This document shows positions 10,443 through 22,398 of a stretch of 64,000 bases of DNA, in pieces (position 1 is the first letter of the stretch; each line of letters starts with the position of its first letter). Both the position numbers and the translations under genes were made by a program. The DNA comes from Leptodontidium sp. MPI-SDFR-AT-0119 (lineage: Eukaryota; Ascomycota; Leotiomycetes; Helotiales; Leptodontidiaceae). Location of the stretch: positions 620,001 to 684,000 of the forward strand of contig JAHLEZ010000019.1 in the NCBI GenBank assembly GCA_020726505.1, written 5' to 3'. The notes beneath the pieces were generated by a model that saw only the letters and a program-made list of their open reading frames with translations, was not told the origin of the DNA and did not search any database.

Positions 10443-11333
10443 CAAACACTAAACGTTTTTTTAAGTGTCTTAAGGAGTATGACTTCGAAAGGTTTCCTCC
10501 AACAATGCTCTCTAGATGTCAAATAAACGGCCGATGGATTTACATCAAAGGGCAACGTTTGGATCTATTAACTTAGCAATTTACTCTAATAGAAATACGG
10601 TGATCTTTCAGAGCGGAGCGCGTAGCGCGACGCCGGACAACTCGTAAAGAATGTGTCCCATTTCTACACTCACGTGCGGTTTCAGATTCTGCTGCCACGT
10701 GCTACCGATCAAAAAGTTCGACCCTCTCTAAATTCTTATGAGAATCATTGTGTAACGGTCGTGTATTTACTCGGTAAACACAGGAAGGCTGGTTGATCTC
10801 AATGATCAAGAAGTAGGTGTATCACGTACGGGGGAAGACAGTTACTAAGTATGGGTGAAGATACTATGTGAAGTTGAGCACGAAGCTCCTATCTAATTGA
10901 AGACGTGCCAGTCTTATATAAGACCTTTGTCTAAGTTAGATCCCCAAACGGAAGAGTCCCCTAGACTGGAGTCCGACTCCATTCTATTAACTATAGTCAG
11001 GTCTATGAAGTAACGAGATTACATCGAGGAAGGGATTGTACTAAGGCTCAAGTTATCCCTCACTTGATATAAAGAGAGGGGAAACTGAGTATAAGTAAAG
11101 CCCTACTCTCGGGGATATTTTAAACCTTTCTATTTACCTTTAATAGTAAACTTACAACTAGTATGATTGTACCTCGCTCTCCTAGTACCTACTAATTTAT
11201 ATAGTATTAATACCGTATTTAAGAAGTCACACTAAAGGCTAGTAATAGTAGGAGATTGATATAAATCCCGGTAAGGCAAAATCACATTAGCGGCACAGTT
11301 CAAGAATAAAAAGGTATAAGATTAACGAGGTAT
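10443..11333. other. AT-rich gene-free flank, possible second LTR
   Basis: No coding potential. The stretch 10751-11156 starts TGTAACGG and ends CTTACA, contains a TATATAAGACC promoter-like box at about 10915, and could be a decayed solo LTR. I found no target-site duplication or second copy, so I do not call it. The composition changes abruptly just after the NLR stop codon, suggesting that RIP spread or insertion reached the gene's 3' end. Confidence 0.4.
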
Positions 11334-11582
11334 TGTGACGCTTGCCCTAGAAAGACGGCAGTCACGTGTAACTGACGCCTCACATATTAATACAAGAGAC
11401 ATATGACGATACCAAGCATCAACTTAGAATCTACAATTATAAAGGAAAGAAAGTAAGGAAAAAATAAGTCTATATATAAGAGGTTAATTTGCCTAGCACC
11501 ATAGTAATCTCAGTACGTCCCGATCAGGTAGTACTAAGTGGAGCCAGTGGAAATAAGGCTTTAAACAATGACAGTCGTTATA
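11334..11582 (-). repeat. left LTR (3' LTR of the element)
   Basis: Begins TGTGACGCTTGCCCT and ends GACAGTCGTTATA. It has the same length, 249 bp, as the right copy and aligns end to end without visible gaps. Differences are mostly transitions: the terminal CGTCACA kept at the right copy reads CGTTATA here. The TG..CA type ends and the seven-base inverted repeat TGTGACG/CGTCACA are typical LTR boundaries. Confidence 0.9.
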
Positions 11583-12404
11583 CTACCCCCCCCTCTAGAA
11601 AAAGCTCGTCCTCGAGTGTTAGTTTATCTCCTTGTTACTATTAAGGTCGTCGTAGTCGTCAATACTATCTTCCCATACTTTAATCTATTCAAGTAATTTA
11701 ACAAGGGGTCCTACTTACTCGGGGTGACTAAGGTGGAAATCCCTGACTTTGTACGAAGTGTACTTGAGGTTAAAAGTATCGTACTAGTCTAAGTTAACGT
11801 CTTAATTAAGCCAAGTAACACAGTAAGACAAAGTCTTGCCCTTTTTACAGCAAGTAAGCACTTCTTTAAGTTCCCACTCGTCGTCGCCTATAATATTAAT
11901 CGGCGGGGGGGCATCCTACACTTAGCCTAGTAAAGGGTCGTTAAGGTCTTAGCGTAACTTACTAACCAAAAAGACGTTATAGACCTTTATACTCGCTAGC
12001 AATTCTAGGCGGTACAAGTATCTTACCTTCTCGAGCACTCTAAATAGTCTATTAGTGGGTATATCTAACTTCTTAAATAAACAAAGTATTTTAAAGTAGC
12101 ACATATTAAGTTAAACTAAGCTTTCTTTATTAAAGTCAATATCGCAGCAAGAGGCGTTATAAGACCTAACTATCTTAGCTTAGGCCACAGTGAGGTTTAA
12201 TCAAGCTATGTCCCATACTTTCTTATAGCGTTAAGTATAATTAATAGCTTATTAAGTATTTAATTTATTAGTGGGGGTAACTAAGTTTAGCAAGTTAATT
12301 TTCCAGTCCTAATCCGTGCGTAATACGTATCCATGAACTACCTTAAATAAAGAGAGTCCCCCTAAGGAATCGTGTAAGAAGGACATCTAAGTGTAATTTA
12401 TAAT

Positions 12405-12542
12405 AAGGAGGTACTTTAACTAATCGTCTTAATAGTACGTAACGAAAAGTCAGAGTCGTTTTTACAAGTATTAGTTATATACTTTAATCTAGCCGTCTAT
12501 CTATAAGTAGTCAACAGCAGACAACTATCTCTTAGTTCCGAG
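12405..12542 (-). pseudogene. gypsy integrase remnant
   Basis: Reading the minus strand from about 12542, one frame retains the end of the integrase catalytic core: LGTKR, a stop, LSAVDYL, a stop, IDG, a stop, and so on. This matches the family's LGTK..LS..YHPQTDGQTERVNQ block followed by the FV.Y.QDDW block. The substitutions and stops are those expected from C to T and G to A in Gln, Thr and Trp codons. It places integrase downstream of reverse transcriptase, as in Ty3/gypsy. Confidence 0.75.
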
Positions 12543-14089
12543 GATCTTACTAAGGGTAGTCTAAAACCTAAAGACAAACTAAGGGCCTTTATCAAAAGTA
12601 ATAATTAAGGGAGTACTAAAGTAACAATATATATAATATATATATATAATAACTAACTTCCAAGTATTTATTATCTTCTAGCAAGAGATACTAATAACTT
12701 ATTTACTAAATCTATTAATAAAGACGAGGACGTTGTCGAATTTATACTTATCTTTAGTAAAGGAGTAGTAGTTTACAGTAATATATTCTTATAGTTTAAA
12801 CGAAACAGGGAGAAGATAAAGGAATCCGGGCTTTTTATCCCGGGGAACTTAAATTCGTTAATATATATAACAGTTACGGCAATACTACTAAACTATAGAC
12901 GTAATTCCATGCCACTAGTACTAAGAAGAGAGCATTTAGATCGTCTTCTTAACACTAAAGTACGCTATAATAACTCGATTATAGACCTCTCGTATAAGGA
13001 GGGTTCGAAGGTAATCGACATCGGGGACCAAGAGGCGGCCGTCGTAAAACAAGAGGTCGCCCTCCAGGCTGAGTTTACCTAAAGAGTCTAATACAGCTTA
13101 TTTACGCAAAGCTTATAGGGAGGGGGCAGTGCGATTAGCCTCTAAGATTTACTATACGACGGAGAATATTAATATAAAAGCAACAAGCTCAACGTCAGCC
13201 ACTAGCGCGTCAGCGTCGTCAGGCGGCCGCAACTTTATAAATAACAAATTAAGGTCAATTTAGTCTTAGCGTAAGAGTTATTAAAGGTGTTAAGTCTTTT
13301 TCATAAAGTTTTATTAATTTAACTCGTCTAACTTACAGGAAAGTACGTCTACTAAGGGGTTATAGATTCCAGGGCAGTACGTGATTATAAAATTATAGTC
13401 CGCTAAAAGCTCTACCTATCGTGCTTATCTAACATTTAATTACTTAAAGGTTATAAAGTATTCTAAGGCCTTATGATTTATTACGACACGGACTTAATAA
13501 GGGGCTCCTACTAACTTAGTACGCTAGTGCCTAAAGGATTTAATAATAGCTAATATCTCTTTGTCGTGTATTACGTAATTAAGCTTAATAAGTAATATAG
13601 TCTTTAAAAAGAAAGTAACGAGGAACTAGTCGTCGCTATATTATTAAGAAAGGACTCCGGCTATAATACTATCACTAGTATCTATTTCTAAGAGGTAGAG
13701 TAAATCCTGTCAATAGTATCTTAAGAGAGATATAAACGTAAAAGTGTATTTTAAGAAGTCGAAGGTGTCTCCGCACTTTATAATAAAGCAGAAGGGAACG
13801 TTATTCTTAGTTAATTAAATAAGAGGTTTCGCTATAATACTATAGTCGCGGATAAATCTCTAGTAAAAGTTATAAAAACTAAGAAAGGACTACACACCTT
13901 TAATAAAGCTAAAGTAAGTCCACTCACGAACGACAGAGACCTTCTCGAGATTAACTTCTAGGCTAAAAGTTAATATAATAAATCCTAAGTACTTAGTTTA
14001 TATTACTCCAAACTCATACTTTTTTAAATCAACTTATAGCCTAATGTCGTTAAGGCGTTAAAGTACTTTTCTAACGTAGAGCTAATATT

Positions 14090-14165
14090 ATAAGGAGTCC
14101 TCAAAGTATATAAGAATATTATTTAAGTATATTATATAAAAATCATTAAGGTAATCAAAAAGAAT
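14090..14165 (-). pseudogene. gypsy reverse transcriptase active-site remnant
   Basis: The minus strand at 14129-14103 reads YLNNILIYF followed by EDS, matching the Ty3/gypsy polymerase motif YLDDILIYS. Both catalytic Asp codons have become Asn (G to A) and the Ser has become Phe (C to T). This shows the family of the element, its orientation, and that the enzyme is dead. Confidence 0.85.
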
Positions 14166-17100
14166 ATCGTTTATATAGCGCTAATAAGTGACAAGGCCAT
14201 TAGTTAGGCTAAATAAAAGAACTTTACACTTATATACGCCGTATCTCGTGTAAAAGGTAATATACTCTTCTAATACTAAGTCTATTCGGATTTAGTGAAA
14301 GGCTTAACAAATGTCTAATTTAGTGAAAATGTGAGTATTAATTATGCGAGCTAAAGTCTCATTAATCAAAGGTAAGGGGTATCAGTCCTTTTAAATAAGG
14401 GAATTCAGCACCCGAAAGTCGATATATAACTGTAGGGAGCTATTCGGCTTCTTAACAAAGAGAATAAGGGCAGCGAATAGTACTTAAGACAGTTCAATAA
14501 ATCCTTTATCTAAGTTATTTGTGATATATTCCTTAATAGCCTCAAGTTCTTTAGTTAATATCTTATATAATAGCGAATACTTAAGTGCTTTCTTACCCTC
14601 TTCTTCTAGCTCAATTTTATAATCGTACGAGCAGTAAGGGGGAAGAATATCACTTTTTGCCTTAGAGAATACGTAAGTCTAATTAGCGTACTCTAAGGGA
14701 ACTATTAGTTTAGCGTCTAACTCTTAAATAAAGAGTACAAACTACATAACTAACTAGCGACAGTAAGTAAGTTCGACAGTCAGGGCTAATATAGCAGCGA
14801 CTTTATCTCGCTCTTAGTTTCTTTAATTAATTAGGGCATTAATTTCTTGTAAAGTTACTACGAATATCTCATCTTTAGACTTCCGTTTCATCGATATATA
14901 AAACGCTACGGCGCTAATCGAGAAGATCTCAACGATTAAACGTCGACGAGCTTTCCCACGTCACTTTATAATCAGTAACTTATCTCGTAATTAAAGAGAA
15001 GAAGTTAAAGAAGGAGGAGCTTTTATAGTCGAGTCGTGTACGAGAAAAAGCTACGTTTATATCTTCTAAAGTAAATTAACGTAGTCCTTAGTATATGTTC
15101 TACGCGTGAAAGAAGCGAATTAGGGGGAGTTAATCTAGTCTCGAGGGTATAAGAGCTTAGCAGTTCCGCTCTCTAGCTTAGCAACTTCCATTCGGGCCAG
15201 TTTAGTTGAGATATATATATTATCCAGTTATAGGGACCGTTATATATATTAATTAGGCTAATTATTTAATATACTTCCTAACTAAGGTAGAGAACCGTTA
15301 GTAGCGGAGTGCGCGCGCTCTCTAGGCTTTATTACATGTCGCACTTGTTAATACGAGAGCTCTACAGTACACAGAGGATTAATAATAAAGGTAAGTTTAA
15401 TAATAGTACTAGTATCAGGGATTAACTAGGCGCGATACTATACACTAGAAAGGCGCGGATCTAAGTATTTCTAACTCTCAGAGATTAATATAAAATTTAT
15501 TATTAGCGCAACTTCTCTAATAAAAACAGTGGCGCGGCTACTTCTAAAGGCTACTATATGTTTCGAAACGAAGTATTTATTAGAAGGTGTAATAAGAAAA
15601 GAAAGTAAGGAATACGTAAGAGGTTTTATACCTAAAATAAGAAGAAAAGAAGAAGTAGACGAAGTACTAAGTGTTAAAGAGACAGGGGGGTGAATTTCCT
15701 CCACTAGCGCCGTAGGCTCAATTTTAGGGGGGTATAAATTCTCGATTCTATACTTCTAGTACAACTACAATAAATTTCCCTAATCTTTCTTTCTACGACT
15801 TACAGTAGTTCCGTGGTTAAAGATTAGCTATAAGTATAAGCTCGACAACTATATATCCGTAGAATTAATATCTTTAGTATCCGACATAATTCGATTATAT
15901 TACGCGGGATACTAGGTTTAATTTTTTATTAATATAATCACTAGTTTTCTAAACTTAGCAATAGTCAAGGGATTGACAGCAATAAGTTTTAAGGTTATTA
16001 AGAAAGTAAGGGAGTAACTAACGTGTATGTCGAAATTTGACTTAGCGCGCCGGCTAAAATTAGCCATAAAATCGAAGCGTAACCTAAGATTTAAGGAAGG
16101 GGTAATTACTCGACTTCTTCCTATAAACTTTCTAGTGAACTTTATTAACTGTAGTTAGCTTAAGAAAGAAGCTAAGTCCAAGGTATTTATACTTAGCGCG
16201 GGAGGTAAGTACAAGTCGACTATCAAAGTCGACTCCGCAAATTAAGTATCATAATAGCTCCAAAATTCACGTAACTTAGCGTCTCTACGCTCGGCGTCAC
16301 GCTAGTGGCGTTAGTGAATCTTATATACACGTAAGTCTCAAACCTTAATCAGTTTACCGTAACTTACTATTAAAGGGTAGTCCGATAGCTAAATAAGCCG
16401 TCGTTTAGTAGCATCTAAGAGCACTTCGTAATACTCTAGCTATAACCTTCTAATAATTACTCCATAATTTCCCAAGTAAGTAATTAAGAAAAGAGTAAAT
16501 AACTATAAACACTTATCGATTATTAAATTTAACGTAATATAATAACTAATAGTCTAGCCAGTTCGACTATTAAATCCTTTAATAAGGACAAGTGAAGGCA
16601 GTAAGTAAATTAAAGGTTTCAAGAAGAAAGAAAGAGACTTTAAAAGAGAGTAATTAATAAAATAATAACTATTAACTCCAGAATTAAGAAGTGCGGGCAA
16701 CTTATACGTAAGTTTATTTTTAAAAAGAGCGATATAAGTAGTAAGTACTAGTCTGCCAAGAAGCTTCGTAAAGTTAAGATGTCGCATATCTCGTACTATA
16801 CCTAAGAAGGAGCCTTTTCTTAAGTTAAGTCTTTTACTCGTGGGGTAAGTTCCTCCACTAACAAGTTGTCGTTGTCGTCTATAACTTAACTGTCAGACAT
16901 AAGACCGCCGTCGTCGGCGCCTACTTCTATTTCGTTTAGGCGAGAGGCATAACCACGACTAAGGGGCTATTAAGCAAAATGCCGTAAGGTATTCGTTAGT
17001 GTTTAAGCACGAGGTATATCGGCTCGTATAAAGATTTATTAACCTAGGGACTGACTAGTCTCTCGTCTCTAGGACGAAGAAGTAATAGAAGCTTAAAGTG

Positions 17101-18537
17101 ACTTTCCCGTAGTCCTTAAGGAGATATTAACTTAAGACTAAAGGTAAGAATTTATACTTATCGCTAAGGGGCCAAAGCGACTAATGTAAATAATATTCTC
17201 CACGATCTGTCCTTAGTCCTTAACTTAGACTACTTCTATATACTCTTCCAAAGTTCTAACTCTCCAATACTCATAAAACAGTTACTTACGTAAGCGAGAT
17301 AAGAGCTTATCCTATAAGTCCATTTTAAGGATTAACTTATTAGTTACGCCGCCTTAGTTAGCAAGAATTCTAAACTATTAGTAAAAGTCTTAAAAGGTTT
17401 GTCTTACAGCTTTTATTTTTAACGTAAAGTAAAAGTTACGCGCTATTTATTACTTATAAGGGTTAATTAAGAATTTGACTACTTAGTTAACTAAGTCAAG
17501 CGTATCTGCTAGGTTTCCGTCTTTATTAAGCGTCGAAGACAAGAAGGAGGGTTCTAAGAACGTACGAGTTATCCCTTCTATTTATATAAGTAACTAGTCC
17601 TTCTAATAGTCGTCGTCGACGAAGTATTCGTCGTACCGGCGTAAGGTATTCTAGACCTAAACTTCTCATAAACGTGGACTGTAACTAATACTATCCAAAA
17701 ACTTATTGTTTAAATTAAGGATCTTCTTAATTCGTGAGGCCATAAACATCTAAGACATCTTAGAGAAAGAGGGAGAACAACGACTTAAGATACAAAGAAG
17801 TCGGTAGCCATTATTATTATCGTCGTCTAATAGTTCACCAGGGTCAAGAGCACTCTATGCCTTACCTTTGCCTTTGTCTAACTCGGGGGCAAGAGTTTTC
17901 TCAATTAAGGGATAAAGAAGTATGTCCTCTTCTTAAAAAGTTACAAATCTTAGGGCGGGTCTACATAATAAAGGCTCGTCGGTCGTAAGTCGCTGTTATT
18001 AAAGCGACAGCTTTAACCGCTAATTCTTTAGGCGACTCTCCGTGAATTACTCTTCCAAAATACAAAGTCGGCTTTCCTATAGCGTCTCTCTTATGTATAT
18101 CCTTGTAGGCTCTACACTACTCCCTGGCGTATTAGTGAAAGTATTAACTCTAGGGGTATTAACATCAAGAGAGTTAAGTAAGGGGACAGAAGAAGAGGCA
18201 AACAATATATCGACGTTGTCTACAGTAGGTCGCTTTACTAGAAAAGGGACGACTTTCGGCTTGACTTAGCGAGTTAAAGGGAGGGGTCTAGCGAAGAGGG
18301 GGTTTCGACTTCGTCGTGTAAAGGCAAAGGTCAGGGAGGAGAATAAGGGTAATAGTAACAAAGTAAATATTAACTTCGCTATTAATAAGGGTTTTAATAC
18401 TACTATTCGTTAAGCTATAAAGCTTAATATAAGCCTTTCTTATATTTGAGCTTCTAGGTCGTAACTACTCATAAGAGAATTAGGGGGCGAGGGATATTTA
18501 CTATCTTCCTAGACGTAAAGAAAAGAGTTATAAATAA

Positions 18538-18786
18538 TATAACGCTTACCCTAAAAAGACGGCAGTCACGTATAATTAACGCCTCACATATTAACACAAG
18601 AGACATATAATAATACTAAGTATTAACTTAGAATCTACAACTATAAAAGAAAGAAGGTAAGGAAAGAATAAGTCTATATACAAGAGGTTAGTTTACCTAG
18701 CACTATAATAATCTCGATACGTCCCGATCAGGCAGTACTAAGTGGAGCCGGTGGAAATGAGGCTCTGGACAGCGACAGTCGTCACA
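18538..18786 (-). repeat. right LTR (5' LTR of the element)
   Basis: Begins TATAACGCTTACCCT and ends GACAGTCGTCACA. It is the 249-bp partner of the left LTR. Its start lost the canonical TGTGACG by two G to A changes, while its end keeps CGTCACA; the left copy shows the reverse. Combining both copies gives a standard TGTGACG...CGTCACA LTR. Confidence 0.9.
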
Positions 18787-19378
18787 GGACATATACTTAT
18801 TATTGTTAGCAAAAGGCTAATTATTAAACAGTTCGAAAACTTACGCCTTAAACCTTTCTAAGATAGATATATAGCCATATTATATTAGAGACGCAATTAG
18901 TAGAGCTACTTTCGGGGCGGCACTAATTTCTTAAATATTTGCCAGCAAATCATCCGTCGAGAGCGGTGGCTAGGCCGTACGAGCTCTAGGCATAACCGAT
19001 TTCTTTCTAAGGAAGCATTATACCGTAACAATCTAAAAATAATAACATAGAAATTGTAAAAAGAAGGAAGCCGCTAGTAGCTAAGGGTACCCATTTATAC
19101 CTATCCCATCACCTACCTCATTAGAGGTCACGTGTACCTAGCATTGCCAGGAGGGCGTGGGCGTTCAGGGGCCGCTGCCCCCCTCCAAGTCAGGATTCAG
19201 CTCTTTGAGTTCCTGGTTCGATGGAGCATAGTTTCAGTCATGTCGTCCTCTATTGGAGGGGGGAACGTTTCTGTGCTACAGGACACATAGATTTCGGTGG
19301 GGGGAGGGCTTGGTTGCGTGGACCAAGATCGGGGATCGAGAAACGAGGAAGCCCAAAGGCGGCCCCGAAAAAAGTCCC
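18787..19378. other. AT-rich to GC-richer transition, no gene
   Basis: The first 300 bp remain AT-rich, like the element's other flank. At 19137-19174 lies a copy of a short dispersed element (core CTAGCATT...CCAGGAGGGCGT) seen again at 51505-51549. The open frames from 19197 onward overlap the tRNA and are not credible genes. Confidence 0.5.
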
Positions 19379-19385
19379 AAAAAAA
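19379..19385 (-). terminator. RNA polymerase III T-run
   Basis: Seven A on the plus strand, giving TTTTTTT immediately downstream of the tRNA-Gly 3' end on the minus strand: the usual Pol III stop. Confidence 0.85.
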
Positions 19386-19388
19386 GAT

Positions 19389-19488
19389 TGCGTTCGCCGG
19401 GAATCGAACCCGGGGCCCATCGATTACTGCATTTGGTCTGCACTCAAATGTATGGCAACGATGGATTTTACCACTAAACCACAAACGC
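19389..19488 (-). tRNA. tRNA-Gly (GCC) with a 29-nt intron
   Basis: The minus strand from 19488 folds as a cloverleaf. The acceptor stem is GCGTTTG with CGAACGC and discriminator A, the D-arm is TGGTTTAGTGGTAAAA, the anticodon stem is CATCG/CGATG, and the T-arm is CCGGGTTCGATTCCCGG. The anticodon loop reads TTGCCA, then the intron, then T, giving anticodon GCC. The intron of 29 nt sits one base 3' of the anticodon, the canonical position cut by the tRNA splicing endonuclease. The mature length is 71 nt, normal for tRNA-Gly. Box A and box B are intact and a T-run follows, so it should be transcribed. Confidence 0.95.
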
Positions 19489-19799
19489 TTGAGTATTTAG
19501 TTCCTTAATTCGAATTATGTGAGAAAGGCGGGGAAGGGTTTTCGTTTCCCGACTACGGAGGCCTAAGCTGCACTTCGCACGTTTGCGTTGGAAGATTCTG
19601 AGCCTACCTACCAGAACTGGTTTAGCTTGGTATCATGTGACCAGTAAGCGCCAAGCACATCACAACAACCATAACACAATCTTGATCCTTTTGACTTAAA
19701 AAATTATAAGCTTAGCATATAGGAATTATCTCCCCTAAGCCCCACTTTATCAAAGTTGGAAAAAGATGAGAAGAATCGATCGAACACATACTGTAGGTA

Positions 19800-20514
19800 A
19801 AGACTTTAAAATCAACCCGAAGGCATATCTGTTCTCGTTAGCCCGTCATACATTGAAGTCAAGAAGACTTACTTGGGATGGGTCCAAGTACTTGCTTGGA
19901 TGTTTTCTGGCGACAAGCTGTCACAGGTTCGAGTATAAGACCACGACTCGTAGTATCCAATCGACATTCTGTCTGAGAGCCCACTGCTAGCACCACAAGA
20001 TGGTTTGGTAACGGCTACGATATCCGTGCTGTGATTGGAGCAGACCTATCAAGCAGGTTTCACGTAGAAGACTTTTATATACCGAGCTCTATATGCAATA
20101 CTAAATACATTTTAAGATGCAAGGTGACAATCAAGTACTCAAGATGCTGTGTGAACAGATCATGTATTTGGGGAGTGCATCCGTTCTGGCATGGTGCAGA
20201 ACTCATCAGTTGTACCACAGAAGCTGAAGAATCTGGCAAAGAACTTTGCATAAGGTGTCTAGTTCAGTCCACAATCCGGGAATTACTCGCAACAACACAC
20301 ATTCAGTGGGCAAGTCTGATTGCCCGGCGCAGCATACTGCATACTGCCCGCACTCCGCTACAGCATTGCAAGTTCCTTGACATCCCGTACCACAGTAGTC
20401 AGGGCCAAACCCACAGTTTCCTGACGACGAGCAACATCCTTGTGCGCAGGGAGAGGTTGCAGAGAATGTAGACTGCCCGAAGACGGCATGTAGATAAGAA
20501 CCAAAAAGCAAGAG
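19800..20514 (-). pseudogene. GH18 chitinase with CBM18 domains, 5' remnant
   Basis: The minus strand carries the N-terminal part of a secreted chitinase. First comes a hydrophobic leader (LLLLFGSYLHAVFGQ), then a hevein-type chitin-binding module with CAQGCCSSSGNCGFGPDYCG, then a second cysteine module (CPLNVCC, intron, FCGTTDEFC). Further downstream is the start of the GH18 barrel, RMSIGYYESWSYTRTCD, with a well-formed intron (GTAAGT, GCTAACG, ACAG) before YAFG. A 7-bp tandem duplication (GCATACT twice, 20332-20345) shifts the frame between the two modules. The barrel stops at about 19800, with no catalytic DxxDxDxE region visible, so the gene is truncated and frameshifted. No clear start codon is linked to the leader; an upstream exon may be lost. 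Confidence 0.8.
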
Positions 20515-20696
20515 TAGCTGGAAGGAGTGAAAATACTTCTAGGGATGATGAGGTGAGTCTTGTTGCATGACTGCTGAGAGCTGGTATAAGTCTGGAGACG
20601 GAATACTTGCGCTTTTGCCACAATAATATCATTGCATGGGTGGCTTTGAACAAGAAAGGGTCCCGAGATGCTCTCATATTCTATTGTTTATATACT

Positions 20697-22398
20697 TCAC
20701 TTCGTCTCAAGAGTGATAGTTCCATCGTTGTCCTGAGCCGTGCTCAAATCCCTGAGCTCCGTAGTATGATCCAAATCCCCTCTAGTTTCCTTTTTTCCCT
20801 TACTCTCCTTCATCACCCTCCTCCACCCAGGTCCAAACTTAATCAAAACCAACAACACCGGACTCAGCGCCACAAACAACAGTGCCGCAAGCGTATAAGT
20901 CCAACCCCTCCCAATCCCCTGCAACATAAGTACACAGACCGCCGTCGACCCCGCACTAAACAAACACCTAATCAAATTATTCGCTGCCGTAGCCGTCGCT
21001 GGATTATCAGGATATATATCCACAACCAGGATAGCCGTCACCTGATATATTGCGAAAATGCACCAACCAATAAAGAAAAGCAGAATAAGAGGACCTGCCA
21101 AACTGACATTCATAGTCAAGAGCCATCCGTAAACGATAATAAGAGCACTACCGAAATAGAGAAGAGGCAGAGCTACCTCAAGCCTTGCTCTCTCGATGGG
21201 AAAGTCAGTTAAATCCAATTTCCGATTGAGAACGAGAGGGAAAACAAGACGTTTTGCGTAGCGTCGATAATTCCAATCAACTAGTTTTCCGGTTGTGAAA
21301 GCTGAGATTACACTTCCGAATCCATAGGGAATGTACACGAGCGCGATTTGGATTTCATTGAGGTTGTACGTTGCTGCGTAGATGGATGGGATTCCGGTGA
21401 GGATTAGGTAGTGGACCGCTAGGAGAAGACCGATGTATAGCATTAGGAAAGCGGCCTCTTTGTTGAAGAGGACAACGAGTGTTGCGAGTGGATTTGGAAA
21501 TTTCCAATTCATGTTTTTGGCTAAGGCTTCTTGTTGGGCGCGGTCGATTGGTGTGCCTTCTTTGGCGAACTTCTTCTCGATGAGATAATTCATTACAGAT
21601 TTGTTGAGGAAATGAGTTGGTGGTATAGAGCCATTGCCTACGACTTTGTGACATGTCTCTGGAAGGAAGAACATGAGAAGGATGAATACGGGCACGGCGA
21701 AGATCGTCAAGAACCAGAATATGGCTTTCCATCCGAGGTATTGACTCAGGAGACCTCCTATTATGGGTGATAGAGTTGGTCCGAGAATCGTGCTGACTGA
21801 AGAGTATGCGACGTATTTTCCTCTTTCGGCGGAAGTTGCTATGTCGGCGACTACTCCTTGGCAAAGAGCTACTGTTCCGCTGCTTCCTGCACTTTGGAAA
21901 CATCTTAGAATGAGAAGAGCTGCATAGTTATTTTGGAGAGCCAAGCCGATGTTGGCGGCGATGTAGAGAATGAAGCAGATGATGTATGCTGGTCGTCGAC
22001 CTGAGTTGTCGGAAAATCCAGCTATCATCAAGGGTGAAATTGCTTGGAATATCTTCAATTTGTTAGTATCATGATACTAGGAAAGCATCTAAGAAATTAC
22101 TTATCAAATAAGTTGTGACTGTCAAATTTATTTTGCTATCACTGACATGCAAATCGCGAACTAGCAAATTGAGAGCGGGTAGGTAAATATTTGACGATAG
22201 AGGGGAGAAGAAAGCCGCGGTAGAGGCTGTGACGGTGATGAATTTCTTGCTGTTTGGACTGAAAATTGAATGAATTTCATGAGGAATTTCTGTGGGGGTG
22301 TTGGCTTGCTCCGCTGCAGCGTTTTGTTCGTGTTCGAGTGCAGGTTCTGTGGACTGGGTGACTGTTTCGGGCTCTGCTGCCTTCTCCGGGTTTGCCAT
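20697..22398 (-). CDS. MFS drug/H+ antiporter (DHA1, QDR-like)
   Basis: Exon 1 (22398-22105) starts at the ATG of a 50-residue Glu/Thr-rich cytosolic tail, then SSNIYLPALNLL in helix 1. Exon 2 (22052-20697) continues FQAISPLMIAGFSDNSGRRPAY, motif A of the major facilitator superfamily, and motif C-like GPTLSPIIGG, ending about 550 residues in total with 12 predicted helices. The length and signatures fit the quinidine/dityrosine-type DHA1 transporters, plasma-membrane exporters of drugs and small molecules. The exon junction is odd: the peptide join requires an intron that starts ATAAGT instead of GTAAGT (position 22104). The nearest real GT donor, together with the ACTAAC branch and GAAG acceptor, would shift the frame. 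A different acceptor (CCAAG) would restore frame but drop the conserved FQ. Function of this allele is therefore uncertain. Confidence 0.85.

Larger units (their letters stand above)
11334..18786 (-). mobile_element. Ty3/gypsy LTR retrotransposon, heavily RIP-mutated
   Basis: Two 249-bp direct repeats bound a 7.45-kb AT-rich element. The polypurine tract sits against the left LTR (seen on plus as CCCCCCCCTCT at 11586-11596), so the element runs on the minus strand. Recognisable remnants lie in the gypsy order: reverse transcriptase near 14.1 kb, then integrase near 12.5 kb. Every frame is full of stops, and changes such as Asp to Asn in the polymerase motif are G to A on the sense strand. The coding capacity is lost. 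A 5-bp target duplication was not confirmed: the flanks read GGTAT on the left and GGACA on the right. Confidence 0.88.

Noticed and set aside
10443..19100. Single ORFs of 60-77 codons inside the AT-rich element
   Set aside because: Random open stretches in RIP-mutated DNA; only short motif remnants support former coding.
20031..20471. 146-codon plus frame
   Set aside because: Lies opposite the chitinase remnant, whose family motifs are clear.
20607..21212. 201-codon plus frame, Arg/Gln/Thr-rich
   Set aside because: Antisense to the MFS transporter exon; composition is that of a shadow frame.
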